This document shows, one piece after another, positions 59,902-64,000 of a DNA stretch of 64,000 nt. Origin of the DNA: Streptomyces sp. CC0208 (GTDB taxonomy: Bacteria; Actinomycetota; Actinomycetes; Streptomycetales; Streptomycetaceae); NCBI RefSeq assembly GCF_003443735.1, contig NZ_CP031969.1, forward strand, positions 5,704,001-5,768,000. Reading direction: 5' to 3'. Under the pieces are notes generated by a model. That model was not told the DNA's origin. It worked only from the letters and a program-made list of their open reading frames with translations, and did no database searches. The position numbers were made by a program, and so were the translations under genes. The first letter of the stretch is position 1. Each line of letters opens with the position of its first letter.

Positions 59902-60930
59902 CTATTGTAGTGCTCTGAAATCATCATCGTACAAAATTTCTGCGACTTCGAGTGGAATAGTCGAGATTTTTCCGCCAAATTTAACCGGCGGATCAACTGT
60001 AAGGCCCACTACCCCTTCCTTATCGCGCATTGACTCCCGCAAAACTGAATCAGTGGAGACTGAGTCGTCTTGAAGAGAGGTGATTTTTGCGGCTCGAAGG
60101 CGCTGAGTGCTCCTTTCAAACCCGAACAATACCTCTCCTACGGACAGTTCTACAGAACTCAGTTCGATAAGGTGGGCCTTAGGTTGCTCGTAATATTTCG
60201 TAACGTACCCCACGTCTAGGGAGCTGATGGAATTGAATGTTGATTTCCGAAGCTCATCGAAAAGGGCGGCAACCAGCCACTTCAAAACGTTGGCAACTCC
60301 CGACAAAACGTCCGGCTCAAGCAAGTCAGGGTAGTCGCCATGCGAGATCTCGTTTCTTCTGTTGACAAGATCCAGAAGTAGACTGTCCAGATCAGCGTAA
60401 ATCCCATTGAGGATGCCATTCTCGAAAGCATCGAGATCCAATGCCTTGGTGATGGCGTCTAGTGATACATTGACGCGGCCGAAAATCTCGGACAGGATGC
60501 CAATTTTTAGATTATTGTCATGGTAGCTGAGCGCGGTGCCACTTATCTTGAATTCTGTTCCGCCGTCCAAACAGGAGGCGAGGCATCTGACCATGTGGTC
60601 TGTGTCATCGCGACTCAGCCGACCTCCGCTGTCACGATTCAGGAGCCTACGGGCTTGCTCGTCGTGAGCTTTACGAAGCGCTTCAGGCACTTTCTCGTAT
60701 TCCGTAAATAGGATGTTCGTGAAACTTGCGTACTTCTTTACGATGTCATCTACGAACTGCTCCAGTGCCCCGTACATGTTGATGACGGTTCCGGAGTATA
60801 TCATCCGCCGCCATTCGGCACTGCGTGCGGAGGATACGGTTTCCGGCATAGTGCGCAGGTTTTGGTCGAAGTGAAGCACGGAAAGGACTTCATCGAACCG
60901 AGCTACGGCGGATCTCAGGACGGTGTGCAT
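59902..60930 (-). CDS. HEPN-domain protein (MAE_28990/MAE_18760-like), putative RNase
   Basis: A 342-residue mostly helical protein. It has the HEPN catalytic motif R-x4-H as R192-N-E-I-S-H197 within NRRNEISHGDY, and the usual upstream helix (MYGALEQFVDDIVKKYA) of the MAE_28990/RiboL-PSP-HEPN group. HEPN proteins are often metal-independent RNases that cut tRNA or mRNA in abortive infection. The gene lies 9 bases after the DUF262 gene, the partner seen in comparable loci. Whether the pair is toxin-antitoxin or a defence effector is not clear. ATG at 60930. The 59661-59901 gap shows no gene. Confidence 0.82.
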   Translation of the reverse strand: MHTVLRSAVARFDEVLSVLHFDQNLRTMPETVSSARSAEWRRMIYSGTVINMYGALEQFVDDIVKKYASFTNILFTEYEKVPEALRKAHDEQARRLLNRDSGGRLSRDDTDHMVRCLASCLDGGTEFKISGTALSYHDNNLKIGILSEIFGRVNVSLDAITKALDLDAFENGILNGIYADLDSLLLDLVNRRNEISHGDYPDLLEPDVLSGVANVLKWLVAALFDELRKSTFNSISSLDVGYVTKYYEQPKAHLIELSSVELSVGEVLFGFERSTQRLRAAKITSLQDDSVSTDSVLRESMRDKEGVVGLTVDPPVKFGGKISTIPLEVAEILYDDDFRALQ

Positions 60931-60939
60931 GACTGCACC

Positions 60940-62214
60940 TCAAGCCAGGTGAGAGTCGAGGAACCCGAGGTAGAGCCGATTTCGCTCTTCTAGATCCCTA
61001 GAGTTAACTTTCCGTCCGTCGATTCGATCGCCGTTTTCCTGATAGAACCGTGGAAGATCAGCTTGAATCTCGGCGCTTTTTTCTGTGAGGGCTTCTGCAG
61101 CAGAAAGCCGCTGGCTGAATGCGAGCATAAGCGGCTCGTAAGCCACTACTGCTGGCTCTTCAATCCACTGCCATGCGCCTTTACGGTGGCGATAGAGCCA
61201 AAATGCCTGTTCGCCCAAGACCTGCTCAACTAGATCAGCAGTCCGTATGAAGAGGAGGCGTAGTTCTTCGATGAGCTCTTCACTGTAACGGTTTGCGGCC
61301 CCAAGATATGAGTCAAGGTATCCTCGTAGATTACGGCGATGCCCGACTCCACCAGCCAAGCGTTGACGGTACGCGAAGAAGCGCAGGACCAATTCAACAT
61401 CATACATGGACCGATAAAATGGATGTGCGGAAATGGGATCGTCATCGCCATCCGCTGTGCCCTCTGGGGCCGTCATTCCCCACAGTCGACGAAAACTCGG
61501 CGTCTCTGCGAGGTCCAAGCAAAGTCTATTCATTCGTCCCGGAAGGAGAGCATTCCGGGATTCTTGGGGCGTCAGGTCGACACCTCCGCTGTTGATGCGT
61601 TCGAAAACCAGCTGCTTCAGAAGATCGGCTTCCTCTGGCGTTTTTCCCGTTTCGTGGAGAAGGATCACGGCGCTGAGATATCGCCGGCCGATGATGCGGC
61701 GAGTTACGTCGTCGATGGACGAGAATGATTTCCCGTTGAGATCGGGGAAATACTCAAGATCCTGAAGCTCATATGAGTCTTTGTAAAACTCGGAGATCGC
61801 CGTCAGCCTTTGGAGGCCATCCATGACTTCGAACTGGCTTAGCTCTGCTTCGTACAAAAAGATGGGCGGGATCGGCACGTTAAGCATGATCGATTCAATG
61901 AGCCTGGACCTCTTCGGAATGTCCCACCGGTGACGTCGCTGGAAGTCCGGGTTTAGATTCCATTCCGCACTGCCTACAAGATCGGGGATCTGTGCAACTT
62001 GGTATCGCGCCTGTTCGGTGACGATTCTGAAGTCGGTCTGTCCGCGGCGAACGACGTTTTCTTTCTCGGCGTATCCCTGGAGTGTTGAGGTCGACGGGAT
62101 GGTGAAGTCGATTTTTTCGCCGGGCAGGAGGTCAAGTTTCTGGCTGTCGGCAGCTGTTTCGGCCCCTTCAGTCGAAGCCCAGTCGTCCTGGTTCTCTTGC
62201 TGAGACGAAGGCAT
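60940..62214 (-). CDS. DUF262-domain protein (ParB/GmrS-like nucleotide-binding part)
   Basis: A 424-residue protein. After an acidic, disordered 50-residue N-terminus it has the DUF262 core: LNPDFQRRHRWDIPKRSRLI, ESIMLNVPIPPIFLYE and the nucleotide-binding DGLQR motif at residues 132-136 (EVMDGLQRLTAISEFYKDS), then FERINSGGVDLTPQESRNA. In GmrSD and related anti-phage enzymes DUF262 is fused to a DUF1524 HNH nuclease; here no HNH motif is seen, so the effector may be the downstream HEPN protein. ATG at 62214. The gene is first in the three-gene series and is visibly low in GC. Confidence 0.87.
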   Translation of the reverse strand: MPSSQQENQDDWASTEGAETAADSQKLDLLPGEKIDFTIPSTSTLQGYAEKENVVRRGQTDFRIVTEQARYQVAQIPDLVGSAEWNLNPDFQRRHRWDIPKRSRLIESIMLNVPIPPIFLYEAELSQFEVMDGLQRLTAISEFYKDSYELQDLEYFPDLNGKSFSSIDDVTRRIIGRRYLSAVILLHETGKTPEEADLLKQLVFERINSGGVDLTPQESRNALLPGRMNRLCLDLAETPSFRRLWGMTAPEGTADGDDDPISAHPFYRSMYDVELVLRFFAYRQRLAGGVGHRRNLRGYLDSYLGAANRYSEELIEELRLLFIRTADLVEQVLGEQAFWLYRHRKGAWQWIEEPAVVAYEPLMLAFSQRLSAAEALTEKSAEIQADLPRFYQENGDRIDGRKVNSRDLEERNRLYLGFLDSHLA

Positions 62215-63340
62215 GCGCCTATTTCCCCCTCGGTCTGCTTTTGCTCGAGTATGTTCTGATGTGACTGCTTGGCGGCAGGAATTTCGATTGACGGAGTTCT
62301 CTTAGTTTCCCGTCTCGTATGTCCGGTACCTAGCCTGTTCTCGTGGTTGCGGCCAGCGCAAGTGATCGGTCTCCTGGCTTGCCGTCAGCCTGAGGGTAAC
62401 GATCACATGTTATAGGCGAAAGACTTCGGTAGACGGAGGCTCCTGCTCAGATTCACCAGTGGTGTTGGGGCTCTGAAGTAGGGGTGGGGGATTGCGGATG
62501 CTGAGCACGGCTGACCTGGTGAGCCGGTCACGTGCCGTGGGTGCCTGAGGCCCGTGTCTCCGCAGGCGTGCACGCGGTCGGCGGAGGGACTTTGGCCGGG
62601 AGCTGCTTTGGCGCGAGTGATCATGGCCCCGTAAGCTTCCGGCGCGTCGGGCAGTCTGTGGACCTGCCCGTTAAAGCACGACGTTGGGGCCATGATCTTC
62701 GAGGCTCGCGCCAAAGTGGCTGGCTAAAGTCGCGGAGCCGGCCGCCCCAGCCACGGAGGGGTTCTCCGTCTCTCATGGCTGCGCCCGCCGTCCGGCCGGT
62801 GGCCTGGTGCGCGGATCAGCGGGTCGTACGAACGCCCGCGCATCTGGCAGCGTCGGCCCGCATGCTACCGCCACCACGATCCGGCCTCTATCGGTAACAC
62901 AAAGCGTCTTTGACCTGGGCCGTTGGGGATCACCGTTCGTCCCCGTGCCCGTGTTGGAATGTGGCCGCTGTGTGCGGCGACGGACGGGCGGCGACGTGCG
63001 GCCGGTGGCGAAGACATGGAGGCGGCGCGGCGGCGACCGGCCGGCGCCGCCGCGCTTGCGCGGCCCTCGGTTTGATCCGACCTACTGGTGTAGGCAACCG
63101 GTGGAAAGGGTGCGACGTGGCCCCGGAAGCGGGGCGTTTGGGTCGAGCTGCTGTTGCGTCTTTCCCTTCCTGAGGCCGGATCGTGGCGGCGGTGGCATGC
63201 GGGCGGGAGGAGCGGCCGTTGATGCGCTTGGGCGGAGTGTGCGGCGGTCGGGGTGGCGATGATCGACCAGCGCCGTCGGCCGCCAGACGAGCGAGCGCAG
63301 CGAGCCTTGATGAAGTAGGGAAAGTTCTACCGCGTCGGGA
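62215..63340. other. Gene-poor stretch right of the defence genes
   Basis: No convincing gene is seen in about 1.1 kb. Upstream of DUF262 (62215-62400) is AT-richer and should hold its promoter. 62606-62716 is a large inverted repeat. Around 63079 a CCTAC-TGGT-GTAGG palindrome is present. Open frames here have poor codon bias and no ribosome sites. Confidence 0.55.
62606..62716. repeat. Large imperfect inverted repeat
   Basis: The left arm CTTTGGCGCGAG...TCATGGCCCC (62606-62630) matches the complement of the right arm (62686-62716), which has a 6-base insertion. A nested GGGCAG/CTGCCC hairpin lies between them. It could be a small RNA, a plasmid-type single-strand origin or the end of an insertion element. 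Confidence 0.7.
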
Positions 63341-63853
63341 TCAAGGGCTCGGTGCGACGTAGCACACCGCGTCGATGCTCTGGCCGTTTCCGTAATGGTG
63401 CGGGGCCCGGCCGATCTCGCGCCAACCGAGCCGTTCGTACAGCCGTATGGCGGCGGAGTCTTTGGTCATCACATCCAGGACGAGCCGAAGCCCATGCTCG
63501 CTGCCGTAGCTCATGGCGGCCTGCATCAGGCGCTCACCTACGGCGTGCTTCCTGGCCTCCTTGACGACGAACAACCTGGCCAGGACGGCCACTTGGTCTT
63601 CCCTGTCTCCACTCTGCTGCATCCATAGAGACACTGCGTCCTCACCGCGGGGGCGCATGATCGCTACATGTCCGACGGTCGTCCCGTCGAGCTGGCCCAC
63701 CCAAGCGGCGATCACGTCGGTAGAGCGCAACCATTCCTCGGGGTGATCCACCCCTTCGACTGGATAGCCGTCGGTCGTGTGCACCTCCACCAACGCTGAT
63801 GCGGCGCCGGCCAGATCGGTGTCTTCGAAGGGACGAACGATCACAGATTTCAC
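63341..63853 (-). CDS. GNAT N-acetyltransferase
   Basis: A 170-residue acetyltransferase with the acetyl-CoA loop RKHAVGERLMQAAMSYGSEH and the final strand-helix block AAIRLYERLGWREIGRAPHH. GTG at 63853 has AGGAG seven bases upstream. It follows the GntR-type gene by 13 bases and is probably co-expressed. The substrate is unknown. Confidence 0.87.
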   Translation of the reverse strand: MKSVIVRPFEDTDLAGAASALVEVHTTDGYPVEGVDHPEEWLRSTDVIAAWVGQLDGTTVGHVAIMRPRGEDAVSLWMQQSGDREDQVAVLARLFVVKEARKHAVGERLMQAAMSYGSEHGLRLVLDVMTKDSAAIRLYERLGWREIGRAPHHYGNGQSIDAVCYVAPSP

Positions 63854-63866
63854 GTGCGGCTCCTAG

Positions 63867-64000
63867 TCACTCAACTGGTAGCTCGTAGAGCAATCCGGTT
63901 TGGTCGGCTCGATGCACATAACGCGAGACCTCGAAGGGGACACCCTCCTGGTCAAGGCTCGTGTGCAGTACTTCGAGGACTGGAACGCCGGGGAGGATTT
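63867..64000 (-). CDS. GntR-family regulator, C-terminal UTRA domain (cut by window edge)
   Basis: The last 43 codons read PGVPVLEVLHTSLDQEGVPF, EVSRYVHRADQTGLLYELPVE and stop at 63867. This is the end of the UTRA effector domain of GntR/HutC-type regulators, where GxPVLEVLHTSxDxxGxPxE is diagnostic. Such regulators (for example KorSA-like) are common in actinomycete integrative conjugative elements, and the GNAT gene follows in the same direction. The DNA-binding part is outside the window. Confidence 0.85.
   Translation of the reverse strand, partial: ILPGVPVLEVLHTSLDQEGVPFEVSRYVHRADQTGLLYELPVE

Noticed and set aside
62807..63262. A 151-codon open frame in the gene-poor stretch
   Set aside because: No ribosome site, weak third-position bias, and an Arg/Gly-rich product without recognisable features.

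Overview
The window is chromosomal DNA of a Streptomyces species. The evidence is very high GC with strong third-position GC bias, frequent GTG starts with GGAGG-type ribosome sites, many 4-base stop/start overlaps, and Streptomyces marker genes: chaplins, rodlins, a melC tyrosinase operon and a hexameric-type citrate synthase. From memory of Streptomyces coelicolor, the order citrate synthase - copper ATPase/chaperone - acyl-CoA synthetase - two divergent rodlins - chaplins - exopolysaccharide genes - chaplin - melC - chaplin matches the chromosomal core around citA to chpG (SCO2736 to SCO2699). This was not checked by alignment.

Layout, left to right. (1) 1-4.8 kb: ribose operon rbsR-rbsA-rbsCB-rbsK on the minus strand, with a permease/binding-protein fusion and two LacI-type operators. 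(2) 4.8-9.4 kb: a RecD2-like helicase, citrate synthase, and a 20-codon relic of a second citrate synthase 3' end. (3) 9.4-15.2 kb: copper ATPase and chaperone with a CsoR-like box, an alcohol dehydrogenase, an acetyltransferase, a small HTH protein and an AraC regulator. (4) 15.3-24 kb: myo-inositol catabolism (iolE-like gene divergent from iolC, an aldolase-like gene, iolB, iolD, mmsA), then an APC permease. (5) 24-31.4 kb: an exported hydrolase fused to an ABC ATPase plus its permease, a VWA lipoprotein and a FadD-type ligase. (6) 31.4-54.4 kb: a cell-surface region with two rodlins, four chaplins, an eight-gene translationally coupled Wzx/Wzy-type exopolysaccharide operon, a GH26-like enzyme, several small secreted proteins, a VKOR-type oxidoreductase and the tyrosinase operon. 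(7) 54.4-56 kb: a 2-hydroxyacid dehydrogenase and a TrmO-type pseudogene.

(8) 56 kb to the right end looks acquired. It begins at a tRNA-Arg(TCT) gene that retains only its 3' half, which is the expected scar of tRNA-targeted integration. Visibly lower-GC DNA follows. It carries a probable PD-(D/E)XK endonuclease convergent with a Zn-ribbon DUF1156-type DNA methylase, an RNEISH-motif HEPN protein and a DUF262 protein; the last three lie in one direction and look like a defence island. About 1.1 kb of mostly non-coding DNA with a large inverted repeat follows, then a GNAT gene and the end of a GntR/UTRA regulator.

The most interesting points are the compact DUF262-HEPN-methylase/endonuclease island beside a tRNA scar, an unusual cell-wall-anchored chaplin with one chaplin domain and collagen-like repeats, an extracellular hydrolase covalently joined to an ABC ATPase, and a shared promoter pattern resembling BldN sites upstream of a rodlin and two chaplins. 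Motifs were read by eye; no database search was run.
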